This document shows positions 53,740 to 62,702 of a DNA stretch of 64,000 bases, in pieces (the stretch's first letter is position 1; the number at the start of each line of letters is the position of its first letter). The stretch lies in the NCBI RefSeq assembly GCF_013377085.1, contig NZ_JACAAX010000003.1:1-64000 (forward strand), read 5' to 3'. A program made the translations under genes and the position numbers. Under the pieces are notes generated by a model. The model saw nothing but the letters and a program-made list of their open reading frames with translations, did no database searches and had not been told where the DNA came from. This DNA is from Rhodoplanes sp. Lineage in GTDB: Bacteria > Pseudomonadota > Alphaproteobacteria > Rhizobiales > Xanthobacteraceae.

Positions 53740-53875
53740 GGTTGCCGGGCGTCGGCGGTCATATCCCCCGGGCGTGTGTCGAGGATACGTCGTACGGAGA
53801 ATCGGCAGACGATCCCGCGGGTTCTGAAATCTCGACGCCGACCTGCGGACGACCCCGAAACGTCAGGGCAAGACG

Positions 53876-54721
53876 ATGCGTTGCGATTGTCACGTTCATG
53901 TCGTCGACCCGATTGGGCAAAGCGCCCAGGTTCCGCAACGGACCTATCTCGCGGCGCCCGCGCCTCTCGAGACGCTCGTTCGGCTCGGCGGAGCACGGGG
54001 CATCGACCGCTTCGTGATCGTGCAGCCGAGCTTCTATGGTGACGACAACTCCGTGCTCCTGAGGGCGTTGACCGATCTGAACGGGAGAGGGCGTGGCGTG
54101 GCGGTGCTGCATGCCGGCTCGGCGCGCAGTCTCGACCTCGTCGCCCTGCGCAGGCAGGGCGTACGCGGATTACGGGTGAACCTGTACAGTCCCGCGGCGG
54201 GGCGCAATCACCAGCCGTCGTCCGTCATGTTCGGCCAGGCGGCCACCATTGCCGAAAGCATGCAGTGGCATGTCGAGATCGTCGCGTCGCTGCAGGTTCT
54301 CCTCGACAACGAAAGCGAGATCGTGCGCTCGCCCGTGGCCGTGGTGATCGACCACTACGGACTGTACGGGAACGCCAGGCCGACGAGCCCCGAGGGGCGA
54401 CGCCTGCTCGACCTGGTCGGAGCGGGCCATGTCTGGATGAAGCTGTCCGCTCCTTATCGTCACGACAAGGGGCCACTGGCCGTCGAGCCGGACACGGAGT
54501 GGCTGCGGGCCCTGTTGTCTGCGGCGCCGGACCGATGCGTCTGGGGAAGCGACTGGCCGCATCCTCCGCCACACGACACCCACACGGGTCCGGACGTGAT
54601 CACGGCCTACCGGCAGATCGCTTACGGCGCGCTCGTGGATCGGTTCGTCGACGCGATCGGGTCGCCATCGACGATCGATGCCGTCTTCGGAGGCAATGCT
54701 GCTCGTCTCTACGGGTTCTGA
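53876..54721 (+). CDS. amidohydrolase-family protein (2-pyrone-dicarboxylate-hydrolase-like)
   Basis: 281 residues. A TIM-barrel hydrolase of the Amidohydro_2 type: CDCHVHV (residues 3-9) gives the H-x-H metal ligands, VIDHYG (about 158) and WGSDWPHP (about 221-228) the later His and Asp. Related enzymes hydrolyse lactone or pyrone dicarboxylates (LigI type) or decarboxylate. It lies between tartrate dehydrogenase and the Bug-type binding protein, so a sugar-acid lactone substrate is plausible. No direct substrate information is visible. Confidence 0.83.
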   Translation: MRCDCHVHVVDPIGQSAQVPQRTYLAAPAPLETLVRLGGARGIDRFVIVQPSFYGDDNSVLLRALTDLNGRGRGVAVLHAGSARSLDLVALRRQGVRGLRVNLYSPAAGRNHQPSSVMFGQAATIAESMQWHVEIVASLQVLLDNESEIVRSPVAVVIDHYGLYGNARPTSPEGRRLLDLVGAGHVWMKLSAPYRHDKGPLAVEPDTEWLRALLSAAPDRCVWGSDWPHPPPHDTHTGPDVITAYRQIAYGALVDRFVDAIGSPSTIDAVFGGNAARLYGF

Positions 54722-54920
54722 GGCCGCTCGGGCGGCTGCCCCTTCGAACAGGCAGACGACGTCCGAGCGTCGATGAGACGCCGGCCGTGGTCGTCACGGC
54801 CGGACCGGACAAGGGGTGTTCCGTGACCCTGTGATCACGGCGGAAGTCGTCACGGCAGAAGACATAAAGCCGTTCCGTGCCGGCCGGCATCAGGGACGGG
54901 CCAATCGGTGGGAGGCATCC

Positions 54921-55946
54921 ATGCGACACACGTCGTCCAAGATCCGTCGCCGGCTATCTGCGATCTGCTCGTCTTCACTGGTGCATGCGCTCGCTGTCGT
55001 CGGCATGATCGGCGGAATGCCCGCGCACGCATCGTCTTTCCCCACTCGGAACATCACGATCGTCGTGCCGTTCGCTGCCGGCGGAGCCGCGGATACGACG
55101 GCCCGCATCATGGCGGATGCCATGTCGAAGAGGCTGGGGACGTCGATCACGGTCGAGAACATCGGCGGAGCGGGTGGGGCGATCGGCACGATCCGGGTCA
55201 AGGCGTCCGATCCGACCGGCTACACAATCGGTCTCGGCCATATGGGCACGCTCGCCGCGGCGGTGCCGATCAACCGGAAGCTGGGCTACAACCCGCGTAC
55301 GGACTTCGAGTATCTGGGGCTCGTCAGCGTGAGCCCGAACGTCGTCTATGTGAGGAAGGGGTTTCCGGCGAACGACCTGCAGGAGTTCATCCTCTATGCG
55401 AGGAAGAACGGGTCCAAACTGACGATGGGGCACGGAGGGATCGGCGCCGCGTCCCATGTGACATGTGTCATGCTGTTTCAGCTCATCGGAGTCGAGCCGA
55501 CGCTGGTCGCCTATCGTGGGTTTGGTCAGACCGTGAACGATCTGCTCGGCGGCACCATCGACGGCGGCTGCGATCTCCTCGCGTCGGTGAGCGCCCAGGC
55601 CCAGTCGGGCAACCTGAGGGTTCTCGCTGTCGCGGCGGACGAGCGGTCGCTGGTCTTGCCGAATGCCCCGACATCCACCGAAGCGGGCCTCGCGGCGTTC
55701 AAGACCAGCACATGGACCGGGCTGTTCGTCCCGGCGGGAACGCCGGCACCCGTCGTCGAAACCCTGAGGGGGGCGGTGCTCGACGCGCTCTCCGATGCCG
55801 CCGTCCAGAAGCGCCTCGCCGATATCGGTGCGGAGGCACCGAAGCCGGAACAGCGCGGCGGCCCTTACATGAAGCGGCTCGTCGACGACGAGGTCGCCCG
55901 CTGGACCGCGATCCTCACCAAGGCGAACATCGAGCTCAGGGATTAG
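54921..55946 (+). CDS. Bug-family periplasmic solute-binding protein (tripartite tricarboxylate transporter type)
   Basis: 341 residues from the ATG at 54921 with GTGGGAGG before it. The signal peptide ends at PAHAS (residue about 38). The mature protein has the Bug signatures ITIVVPFAAGGAADTTARIMADAMSKRLG and TVENIGGAGGAIGTIRVKASDPTGYTI, and VLDALSDAAVQKRLADIG near the end. It binds small carboxylates in the periplasm. No TctA/TctB membrane genes are in the window, so it is an orphan or works with a remote partner or a sensor kinase. It follows the amidohydrolase gene in the same direction. Confidence 0.9.
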   Translation: MRHTSSKIRRRLSAICSSSLVHALAVVGMIGGMPAHASSFPTRNITIVVPFAAGGAADTTARIMADAMSKRLGTSITVENIGGAGGAIGTIRVKASDPTGYTIGLGHMGTLAAAVPINRKLGYNPRTDFEYLGLVSVSPNVVYVRKGFPANDLQEFILYARKNGSKLTMGHGGIGAASHVTCVMLFQLIGVEPTLVAYRGFGQTVNDLLGGTIDGGCDLLASVSAQAQSGNLRVLAVAADERSLVLPNAPTSTEAGLAAFKTSTWTGLFVPAGTPAPVVETLRGAVLDALSDAAVQKRLADIGAEAPKPEQRGGPYMKRLVDDEVARWTAILTKANIELRD

Positions 55947-56031
55947 GGCGGCGAACGGACGCCGGGCCGTCCGGAGATCGATGATGCCCCAGACTGCCGG
56001 AGCCGGCCCGGCCGCGTCGCGCCGTGGTCCG

Positions 56032-56493
56032 TCAGCAACTGTAGACGCCCTGCAGATGCATGATGTGCTCCTGCAGCCGCATCTCGCGGATCACCTCGGC
56101 GTGGTGCCAGACGAGCTCGGCGAGCAGATCCGACCGCGACAGCAGATCGACCACCTGCCCGTCCGCCGTCACGGGCAGGTGGTCGAGTCTGTCCTGCAGC
56201 AAGGCCAATGCATCCGGGACGGTGGTGTCGAGCGTCGCGTGGACGGTCGTCGCCGTCATGGCATCGCGAACACGCAGATCGCGCGGCGCGCGGTCCGGAT
56301 GCCGGGCCGCGGCGGCGGCGAAGCTCCTTTCGGCCAGCACGCCGACCGGTCGATCGCGCTCCGGGTCGGCGACGCCGAGGACCACCACGGCGGCGACGGC
56401 ATGCGTCGCCATCAGGTGCGCCGCGTCGGCGAGCGGTGCGTCGGCCGAGATCGTGTGCACGGCCGGCTGCCGCAGGTCGAGCAGTCGTCGCAT
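56032..56493 (-). CDS. CBS-domain protein
   Basis: 153 residues from the ATG at 56493. Two CBS repeats are visible: about 1-62 (RQPAVHTISADAPLADAAHLMATHAVAAVVVL with VLAERSF) and about 75-130 (MTATTVHATLDTTVPDALALLQDRLDHLPVTADGQVVDLLSRSDLL). CBS pairs bind adenosyl ligands such as AMP or ATP and often regulate partners. The C-terminal helix REMRLQEHIMHLQGVYSC is typical of these stand-alone proteins. Neighbouring genes are unrelated. Confidence 0.85.
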   Translation of the reverse strand: MRRLLDLRQPAVHTISADAPLADAAHLMATHAVAAVVVLGVADPERDRPVGVLAERSFAAAAARHPDRAPRDLRVRDAMTATTVHATLDTTVPDALALLQDRLDHLPVTADGQVVDLLSRSDLLAELVWHHAEVIREMRLQEHIMHLQGVYSC

Positions 56494-56697
56494 CGTTCGA
56501 AACGGTCGGTCCACGCCGGCGCACCTCGGGATAGAGCCCACCCGATCGAAGCTTAGGGGCGTTCCGTGGCGCCGGGAAGGCCCGGCGCAGTCGATGCGCC
56601 GCGGCCGACGAGTCCGGCTGGACAAGGCCGGCCCGCATTGGCATGACGACGAGGTCCGCGGGCCGGGGCCCGCGGCCTGCCGCCTGCGCGAGACGCC

Positions 56698-57732
56698 ATG
56701 CCGTCCGACCAAGACATGATCCTCGTCACCGGCGCGGCCGGGTTCATCGGCTTCCATGTGGCGCGCCGCCTGCTGGAGCAGGGGTGCCGCGTCGTCGGCA
56801 TCGACAATCTCAATACCTATTACGACCCCGCCCTGAAGCAGGCGCGGCTCGACGCGCTCGCACGCTTCGAGGCGTTCCGCTTCGAGCGGCTCGACCTCGC
56901 CGACCGGCCCGCCGTCGCGAGCCTGTTCGCCCGCGAAAAATTCCCGGTGGTGATCCATCTGGCGGCGCAGGCCGGGGTGCGCCACTCGCTCACCGATCCG
57001 TTCGCCTATCTCGATTCGAACCTGGCGGGCTTCCTCGCCGTGCTGGAGGGCTGTCGGCACAACGGGTGCCGGCATCTCCTCTACGCCTCGTCGTCCTCGG
57101 TCTACGGCGCGAACACCCGGGTGCCCTTCGCCACCGACCAGAACGTCGACCATCCGCTCAGCCTCTACGGCGCCACCAAGAAGGCGAACGAGCTGATGGC
57201 GCACGCCTACAGCCACCTGTTCGCGTTGCCGGCGACGGGCCTGCGCTTCTTCACGGTCTACGGTCCCTGGGGCCGTCCCGACATGGCGATGTGGCTGTTC
57301 ACCGAGGCGATCGCCCGTGGCAAGCCGGTCCGCCTGTTCAACCACGGGCAAATGCGGCGCGACTTCACCTATGTGGACGATGTCGTCGAGGCGGTGGTGC
57401 GGCTCGTCGACCACGCGCCCGAAGGCGATCCGCATTGGTCCGGCGACGCGCCCGATCCGGCCGCGAGCCGGGCGCCGTGGCGGGTCTACAATATCGGCAA
57501 CAACCGGCCCGTCGACGTGCCCGAGGTGGTCCGCCTGATCGAGGAGGCACTCGGCAAGAAGGCTGTCCTCGAGATGCTGCCGATGCAGCCGGGCGACGTG
57601 CCGGAGACCTGCGCCGACGTCGATGACCTGATGAACGCCGTCGGCTTCCGCCCGGCGACCCCGATCGCGGAGGGCGTCGCGCGATTCGTCTCGTGGTGGC
57701 GGCGATTTTTCGACGAGCGATCCGGCGGCTGA
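56698..57732 (+). CDS. NAD-dependent epimerase, UDP-glucuronate 4-epimerase type
   Basis: 344 residues of the short-chain dehydrogenase fold. ILVTGAAGFIGFHVARRL (residues 8-25) is the NAD-binding GxxGxxG loop. SSSSVYGANT supplies the catalytic Ser, and YGATKK the Tyr-x-x-x-Lys pair. TVYGPWGRPDMAMWLFTEAIARGKPVRLFNHG is the region typical of UDP-GlcA/UDP-GalA 4-epimerases. It probably makes UDP-galacturonate for capsule or lipopolysaccharide. It is monocistronic here, although such genes are often in polysaccharide clusters. Confidence 0.87.
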   Translation: MPSDQDMILVTGAAGFIGFHVARRLLEQGCRVVGIDNLNTYYDPALKQARLDALARFEAFRFERLDLADRPAVASLFAREKFPVVIHLAAQAGVRHSLTDPFAYLDSNLAGFLAVLEGCRHNGCRHLLYASSSSVYGANTRVPFATDQNVDHPLSLYGATKKANELMAHAYSHLFALPATGLRFFTVYGPWGRPDMAMWLFTEAIARGKPVRLFNHGQMRRDFTYVDDVVEAVVRLVDHAPEGDPHWSGDAPDPAASRAPWRVYNIGNNRPVDVPEVVRLIEEALGKKAVLEMLPMQPGDVPETCADVDDLMNAVGFRPATPIAEGVARFVSWWRRFFDERSGG

Positions 57733-58148
57733 TGCGGCGCCGGAGTTTCCGCTTTGTGTCCGGTCGGCCCGCGCGCGTGCCGACCGTCGCGCGCGGCCAC
57801 GTCGAGCGGTTGCCGAACGCGTGGATTCGCGGGTGCGCAGCGGCTGGGAATCAGTAAAAGCGTTTACATCGGAAGCTGTTCGAGCGGAGCCGCTATTCCG
57901 GAATGGCAGTGCTTCCGGATATCCTCCCCGCCCTTTCGAGAGTAATCATCTTTCGGGTCACGAAAGAGGGCCTCCAAACCCGCCGCCGCCTTTCCGTTCA
58001 GCGAAAACCTTCGACGAAACGCGCTCCGCGGGTCGACGCCCGAGACGGCGCCGACCGGACAGGCTGGCCGTGCCCACGCCGACCCCCGAGCCCCGGGCGT
58101 CCTCACCGACGCCGCCTGGACAATCGAATAATCGACTCGGAGCAGGTC
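57733..58148. promoter_or_regulatory. kdgT upstream region with LacI-type operator candidate
   Basis: GTAAAAGCGTTTAC (57854-57867) is a 14-base near-palindrome (two central mismatches) resembling LacI-family operators. The rest of the 416 bases shows no gene. The KdgT permease starts at 58149, with AGGTC before its ATG. Confidence 0.45.
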
Positions 58149-59180
58149 ATGAGGATTCTGAAAGCCATCAACAAGGTCCCGGGTGGGCTGATGGTCGTGC
58201 CCCTGTTCATCGGCATGGTCATCAACACCTTCACGCCCAATCTGCTGAAGATCGGCGGCTTCACCGAAGCGCTGAGCGGCATCGGCTATCCGACCGTGCT
58301 GGGCATGTTCCTGTTCACGGCCGGCACCAAGATGACGCTGCGGACCGCGCCCCGCATGCTCAAGCGCGGCTTCGGCATCCTTCTCGCCAAGGTCGGCATC
58401 GCCACCACGATCGCCTTGTCGGTCGCCTATTTCCTCGGCGGCGACCTGTTCGGCCTGAGCACGCTCGCGCTGCTGGTCGCCATGAGCGACACCAATGGCG
58501 GCATGTTCCTCGCCCTCACCAGCGCCATGGGCGACAAGGAGGATGCCGGAACCTACGTGCCGCAGAGCATCGAGACGGGCCCGTTCCTGACCATGATCAT
58601 CCTGGTCGGCGCCGGCCTCGCCAACATCCCGTGGATGACCATGGTGTCGGTGATCGCCCCGATCTTCGCGGGCGCGCTGCTCGCCAATCTGGACGAGGAT
58701 CTGCGCGAGTTCTTCGGCTCGCACGAGCCCATCATCGTCCCCTTCATGGCCTTCACGCTCGGCCAGAACATCAACCTGATGAACGTCCTCACCGGCGGCC
58801 TGCCGGGCATCGTCCTCGGCATCATGACGCTGGTGATCACCGGCATCTGCTGCATCCTGGCCGACAAGCTCCTCGGCGGCTCGGGCATTGCCGGCGCGGC
58901 GGCGTCGAGCACGGCCGGCAACTCGGCGGCGGTTCCCAAGGCGGTCGCCATGGCCGACCCGACCTATGCGGCGATCGCCCCGATCGCGACCGTGCAGGTC
59001 GCGGCGTCGGTCATCGTCACGGCCGTGTTGACGCCTCTGCTCACCTCCTGGATGTTCAATCGCGTCCAGAAGCAGCGGGCAGCCGAAGCGGCGAGACGGC
59101 CGGTACCCGCCGCGGCCGCCGTTGCGGATTCCGTCCCGGTCGGCGCCTCCGATGCGCCCGCCGCGCCCGCCGCACGGTGA
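58149..59180 (+). CDS. kdgT: 2-keto-3-deoxygluconate permease
   Basis: 343 residues. KdgT-family carriers import 2-keto-3-deoxy-D-gluconate. KAINKVPGGLMVVPLFIGMVINTFTPNLLKIGGFTEAL (residues 5-42) and AMSDTNGGMFLALTSAMGDKEDAGTYV (about 112-138) are the diagnostic regions. About ten membrane segments are visible. The Ala/Pro-rich tail (about 300-343) is unusual. The downstream GlcG-like and hydroxyacid dehydrogenase genes follow in the same direction and probably form one pathway unit. Confidence 0.9.
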   Translation: MRILKAINKVPGGLMVVPLFIGMVINTFTPNLLKIGGFTEALSGIGYPTVLGMFLFTAGTKMTLRTAPRMLKRGFGILLAKVGIATTIALSVAYFLGGDLFGLSTLALLVAMSDTNGGMFLALTSAMGDKEDAGTYVPQSIETGPFLTMIILVGAGLANIPWMTMVSVIAPIFAGALLANLDEDLREFFGSHEPIIVPFMAFTLGQNINLMNVLTGGLPGIVLGIMTLVITGICCILADKLLGGSGIAGAAASSTAGNSAAVPKAVAMADPTYAAIAPIATVQVAASVIVTAVLTPLLTSWMFNRVQKQRAAEAARRPVPAAAAVADSVPVGASDAPAAPAAR

Positions 59181-59210
59181 TCATCGTCCAACAGACGAGG
59201 GCAGAACGTC

Positions 59211-59627
59211 ATGAACACCATCACGCTCGACACCGCCAGCAAGCTGATCGCCCGCGCCCTCAGCCAGGCGTCCGCCGACTACCAGCGCCCGATCTGCGTC
59301 GCGGTCTGCGACGGGACCGGGACCCTGATCGCCTTCGCCCGGGTCGACGGTGCGCCGCTGCGCAGCGTCCAGATCTCCATCGGCAAGGCGTATTCCTCCG
59401 CCCGGCTCGGGGTGCACACCGACGCGTTCCTCGAGCGGCTGCACCGTGAGAAGATCACGGCCAGCGACTTCTGCGACGACAAGATCACGTCGCTGCCCGG
59501 CGGCGCGGTGCTCAAGAGCCAATCCGGCGAGGTGATCGGCGCCGTCGGCGTCAGCGGCTTGAAGTCCGAGGAGGATCAGGCGATCGTCCACACGCTGGCA
59601 GGCCTCGTCGGGTCCGGAACGCTCTGA
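59211..59627 (+). CDS. GlcG/HbpS-family protein (DUF336)
   Basis: 138 residues. It is a haem-binding-protein-like family often encoded with glycolate or glyoxylate genes (GlcG). It opens with TLDTASKLIARALSQA and continues with ICVAVCDGTGTLIAFARVDGAPLRSVQISIGKAYSSARLG and the closing VIGAVGVSGLKSEEDQAIV. The function of these proteins is not firmly known. It sits 30 bases after kdgT and 185 bases before a hydroxyacid dehydrogenase. Confidence 0.87.
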   Translation: MNTITLDTASKLIARALSQASADYQRPICVAVCDGTGTLIAFARVDGAPLRSVQISIGKAYSSARLGVHTDAFLERLHREKITASDFCDDKITSLPGGAVLKSQSGEVIGAVGVSGLKSEEDQAIVHTLAGLVGSGTL

Positions 59628-59812
59628 GCCGGATCCGGACGACCGGTCTTTGTCGGTGAAGGCCCTGCACCCGGATTGCGCGGCGCGCGTCCGGGTGCGA
59701 GCCGTCTCTCCGGACGACGTCCGCGGTTCGCCGGCGCCGTCTCCGATCGTCGCCACTCGATCATCCGGTCCCGGATGAAAAATTCCATCGAACACAGAAC
59801 CCGAGATCTCCC

Positions 59813-60793
59813 ATGTCCAAGCCGAAAGTCCTCATCACGCGAATGATCCAGCAGGAGAACATCGATCGCCTGCGCGAGCATTTCGAGGTCGAGATCAACC
59901 CGGACGATCGCGCCTACTCGAAAGCCGAGTTGATGGCGAAGGTGAAAGGCAGGGACGGGGTTCTGTCCATGCTCACCGACACGATCGACGGCGAGGTGCT
60001 CGACGCCGCCGGATCGCAGTGTAAGATCGTCGCGAACTTCGCGGTCGGCTACAACAATTTCGACGTCGCCGCGGCGACCAGCCGCAAGGTGATCCTGACC
60101 AACACGCCCGGCGTTCTCGACGACGCCACCGCGACCCATACGATCACGCTGATGCTGTCGGTCGCCCGCCGCATCGTCGAGGCGGACAAGTTCGTCCGCG
60201 CCGGCAAATGGGGAAGCTGGGCGCCGCTGTTCTTCATGGGCCTCGACGTCGACGGGCAGACGCTCGGTCTCGCCGGGGCCGGACGGATCGGCAAGAACGT
60301 CGCCCGCAAGGCGGCGGCCTTCGGCATGAAGATCATCTACAGCGACGTGAAGCCCGACCCGGACTTCGAGAAGGCCCTCGGAGCCCGTTTCGTCGACAAG
60401 GCCACGCTGCTGCGCGAGTCGGATTTCGTCACGCTGCACGTACCGCTGATTCCCGAGACGCGTCACTACATCGGCGAGAAGGAGCTCGCTGCCATGAAGC
60501 CGACCGCCGTGCTGATCAATGCCAGCCGCGGTCCGGTGGTGGACGAAAAGGCGCTGGCGCGCGCCCTCAAGGACAAGGTGATCTGGGGCGCCGGCCTCGA
60601 CGTGTTCGAGAACGAGCCGGCCGTCGAGCCGGAGCTGCTCGGCCTCGACAACGTGATCGTGGTGCCTCACATCGCCTCGGCCACCCCGGAGACCCGGATG
60701 AACATGGGGCGGATCGCCGTGCGCAACATCGTCAAGGTGCTGACCGGCGAGGCGCCGGAGACCTGTGTCAATCCGGACGTCCTGAAGAAATAG
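59813..60793 (+). CDS. D-2-hydroxyacid dehydrogenase (glyoxylate/hydroxypyruvate reductase type)
   Basis: 326 residues. It reduces 2-keto acids such as glyoxylate or hydroxypyruvate with NAD(P)H. The substrate domain begins PKVLITRMIQQENIDRLREHF. The nucleotide-binding Rossmann motif is LGLAGAGRIGKNVARKA (residues about 148-164), the catalytic Arg is in NASRGPVVDEKAL, and the Glu/His pair is in ENEPAVEPELL and VVPHIASAT. With KdgT and the GlcG-like gene it suggests sugar-acid breakdown through glyoxylate or hydroxypyruvate intermediates. The specific substrate is not determinable. Confidence 0.9.
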   Translation: MSKPKVLITRMIQQENIDRLREHFEVEINPDDRAYSKAELMAKVKGRDGVLSMLTDTIDGEVLDAAGSQCKIVANFAVGYNNFDVAAATSRKVILTNTPGVLDDATATHTITLMLSVARRIVEADKFVRAGKWGSWAPLFFMGLDVDGQTLGLAGAGRIGKNVARKAAAFGMKIIYSDVKPDPDFEKALGARFVDKATLLRESDFVTLHVPLIPETRHYIGEKELAAMKPTAVLINASRGPVVDEKALARALKDKVIWGAGLDVFENEPAVEPELLGLDNVIVVPHIASATPETRMNMGRIAVRNIVKVLTGEAPETCVNPDVLKK

Positions 60794-60814
60794 GATCGTC
60801 GATCCCGACAGGCC

Positions 60815-60838
60815 GACGCCGGCGAAACCGCCGGCGTC
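60815..60838 (+). terminator. hairpin after the dehydrogenase gene
   Basis: GACGCCGGCG / CGCCGGCGTC with a loop of AAAC is a perfect 10-bp stem directly downstream of the stop at 60793. No T-run follows, so termination may be rho-dependent or weak. Confidence 0.5.
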
Positions 60839-60854
60839 CTGCCGCCCCGAGGCG

Positions 60855-61322
60855 TCAACGCACCGCGGTGGCGTCGAAGGGGACGAACTCCTGGTGGACG
60901 CAGCGGTCGGTGCCGATCGCCGTACGGGTGTCCACCACCTTCTCCTTCTGGATGAAGAACGCGTAGTACACCGCGCCGCTCGCCTTGGGCTCCGCCTTCA
61001 GGCAGACGATCCAGGCAGGGCCGCCGACCCGTTCGATCCAGCGAGGCTCGGCGATCTGCAGCCCGGCTGGGTCGATCGGGCTGCTCAGCGTCTTCATAGC
61101 GGCGGAGACCAGCTTCCGATAGGGCGGAACCGGCTCGGGCGAGAGCACCTGGCTCTTCTCGAAGCTGTCGTCGAAGAAGGGGCCGCTCAGGCTGCAGCCC
61201 GACAGGGTTAGCGAGAGCGCCAGCGCGGCCGTCGATCGGCGGCCACACGCGACGCGCGATTCCTTGCATGCCGCGTGGGCATGGTGGCTGGAGCTTCTGC
61301 CGGTCGTCGATACCGTACGCAA
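60855..61322 (-). CDS. probable lipoprotein
   Basis: 155 residues if the TTG at 61322 is used; the true start is uncertain because no ATG or GTG is well placed. The lipobox is LTLSGCS, preceded by a hydrophobic segment (STAALALSLTLSG), so the mature protein begins at Cys. The body PYRKLVSAAMKTLSSPIDPAGLQIAEPRWIERVGGPAWIVCLKAEP and VYYAFFIQKEKVVDTRTAIGTDRCVHQEF resembles an unnamed alphaproteobacterial lipoprotein group. It would be anchored in the membrane facing the periplasm. Confidence 0.65.
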   Translation of the reverse strand: MRTVSTTGRSSSHHAHAACKESRVACGRRSTAALALSLTLSGCSLSGPFFDDSFEKSQVLSPEPVPPYRKLVSAAMKTLSSPIDPAGLQIAEPRWIERVGGPAWIVCLKAEPKASGAVYYAFFIQKEKVVDTRTAIGTDRCVHQEFVPFDATAVR

Positions 61323-61447
61323 TACGCCCGTCCCGTCGATGCCGTCCCGCCTTTCCGGGTGCCGGAGAGTTGCGTCGAATTTGCGGTGGCCTTGTGAGGG
61401 ACTGCCGGATGCACGGCCGTGGCCACGGGGCCGGCCCCGGCCTCGCG

Positions 61448-62377
61448 TCACCCCCGCATCAGCGCCGTCACGTGGACGGCGACCGAGCGCGCCAGGCCCT
61501 GCAGGTCGTAGCCGCCCTCGAGCAGCGACACGACGCGGCCGCCGCAGCAGCCGTCGGCGACCTCCATCAGCCGCTTGGTGACCCAGGTGAAGTCGGATTC
61601 CAAGAGGTTGATGTTGGCCAGAGGATCGCGCATGTGGGCGTCGAAGCCGGCCGAGATGACCAGGAGGTCGGGGCGGAAGTCGACGAGGCGCGGGATGATG
61701 ACGCTCTCGAACGCCTCCTGGAACTCGTCGCCGCCGTCGCCGGCGCGCAGCGGCGCGTTGACGATGGTGCCGTGCTCGCCGCGCTCCGAGGCCGCACCCG
61801 TGCCGGGATAGAGCGGCATCTCGTGGGTCGAGCAGTACATGACGTTGCGGTCGGCCCACAGGATGTCCTGGGTGCCGTTGCCGTGGTGGACGTCGAAATC
61901 GATCACCGCGACCCGATCGGCGCCGTGCCGGTCGCGGGCGTGGCGGGCCGCGATCGCCGCGTTGTTGAAGAAGCAGAACCCCATCGGCTGGGTGATCTCG
62001 GCATGGTGGCCGGGCGGCCGCATGGCGCAGAAGGCGTTGGCGACCTTGCCGGTCATCACCTCGTCGACGGCCAGCACGGCGCCGCCGACCGCCCGCAGGG
62101 CGGCCTCGTAGGTGCCGGGCGACATCGAGGTGTCGGCGTCGAGCCTCACCATGCCCTCGGTCGGGCTCGCGTCACGGATCGCGTCGATATAGTCGGGCGT
62201 GTGGCACAGCGCGATGCGGTCGATCGCCGTCACCGGCGCCTGTTCCCGCGCGAGCGACTGGAACGCCTCCTGCTCGAGCACGCGGTCCACCACCCGAAGG
62301 CGGTCGGGCCGCTCGGGATGCCCGAGAGGGGGAATGTGATCGAGGCCGGCCGGATGGGTGATGTACAGTGTCGTCAT
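61448..62377 (-). CDS. histone deacetylase-family protein (AcuC/HDAC-like amidohydrolase)
   Basis: 309 residues. It is a zinc-dependent deacetylase of the arginase-like fold. MRPPGHHAE (about 118-126) gives the catalytic His pair, FDVHHGNGTQ (about 155-164) the Asp-x-His zinc ligands, and SAGFDAH with a later Asp the third ligand. Bacterial members act on acetylpolyamines or small acetylated compounds. It is monocistronic, upstream of tRNA-Gln on the other strand. Confidence 0.92.
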   Translation of the reverse strand: MTTLYITHPAGLDHIPPLGHPERPDRLRVVDRVLEQEAFQSLAREQAPVTAIDRIALCHTPDYIDAIRDASPTEGMVRLDADTSMSPGTYEAALRAVGGAVLAVDEVMTGKVANAFCAMRPPGHHAEITQPMGFCFFNNAAIAARHARDRHGADRVAVIDFDVHHGNGTQDILWADRNVMYCSTHEMPLYPGTGAASERGEHGTIVNAPLRAGDGGDEFQEAFESVIIPRLVDFRPDLLVISAGFDAHMRDPLANINLLESDFTWVTKRLMEVADGCCGGRVVSLLEGGYDLQGLARSVAVHVTALMRG

Positions 62378-62627
62378 TGGATGTATCGGTTATGGGAATT
62401 CAACCATATCGCGTCGTCCGCCCCCCGGTGTCAAAAAGAAATTGGGCGAAGGCGGCAGCCGGCCGCGGCCGGGGGGCGTGGGAGCCGGCCGCGCCGGCGC
62501 CCGGAGCGCCCGGTGCACGGCCCGGCAGGTGCCGAAACGGCCGGCTCGAATTCGGCGTGCCGTCCGCCCGCGCGTGTTGATCCCGGCCGACGGGGCACGT
62601 ATGGTCCGCCCGCGCGGCCCGCCGCCT

Positions 62628-62702
62628 TGGGGCGTAGCCAAGTGGTAAGGCAGCGGATTTTGATTCCGCCATTCCCTGGTTCGAATCCAGGCGCCCCAGC
62701 CA
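62628..62702 (+). tRNA. tRNA-Gln (TTG)
   Basis: The cloverleaf is complete: acceptor TGGGGCG / CGCCCCA with encoded CCA, D-arm AGCCAAGTGGTAAGGC, anticodon TTG in CGGATTTTGATTCCG, and T-arm CCTGGTTCGAATCCAGG. No repeat of its 3' end was noticed nearby. Confidence 0.96.
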
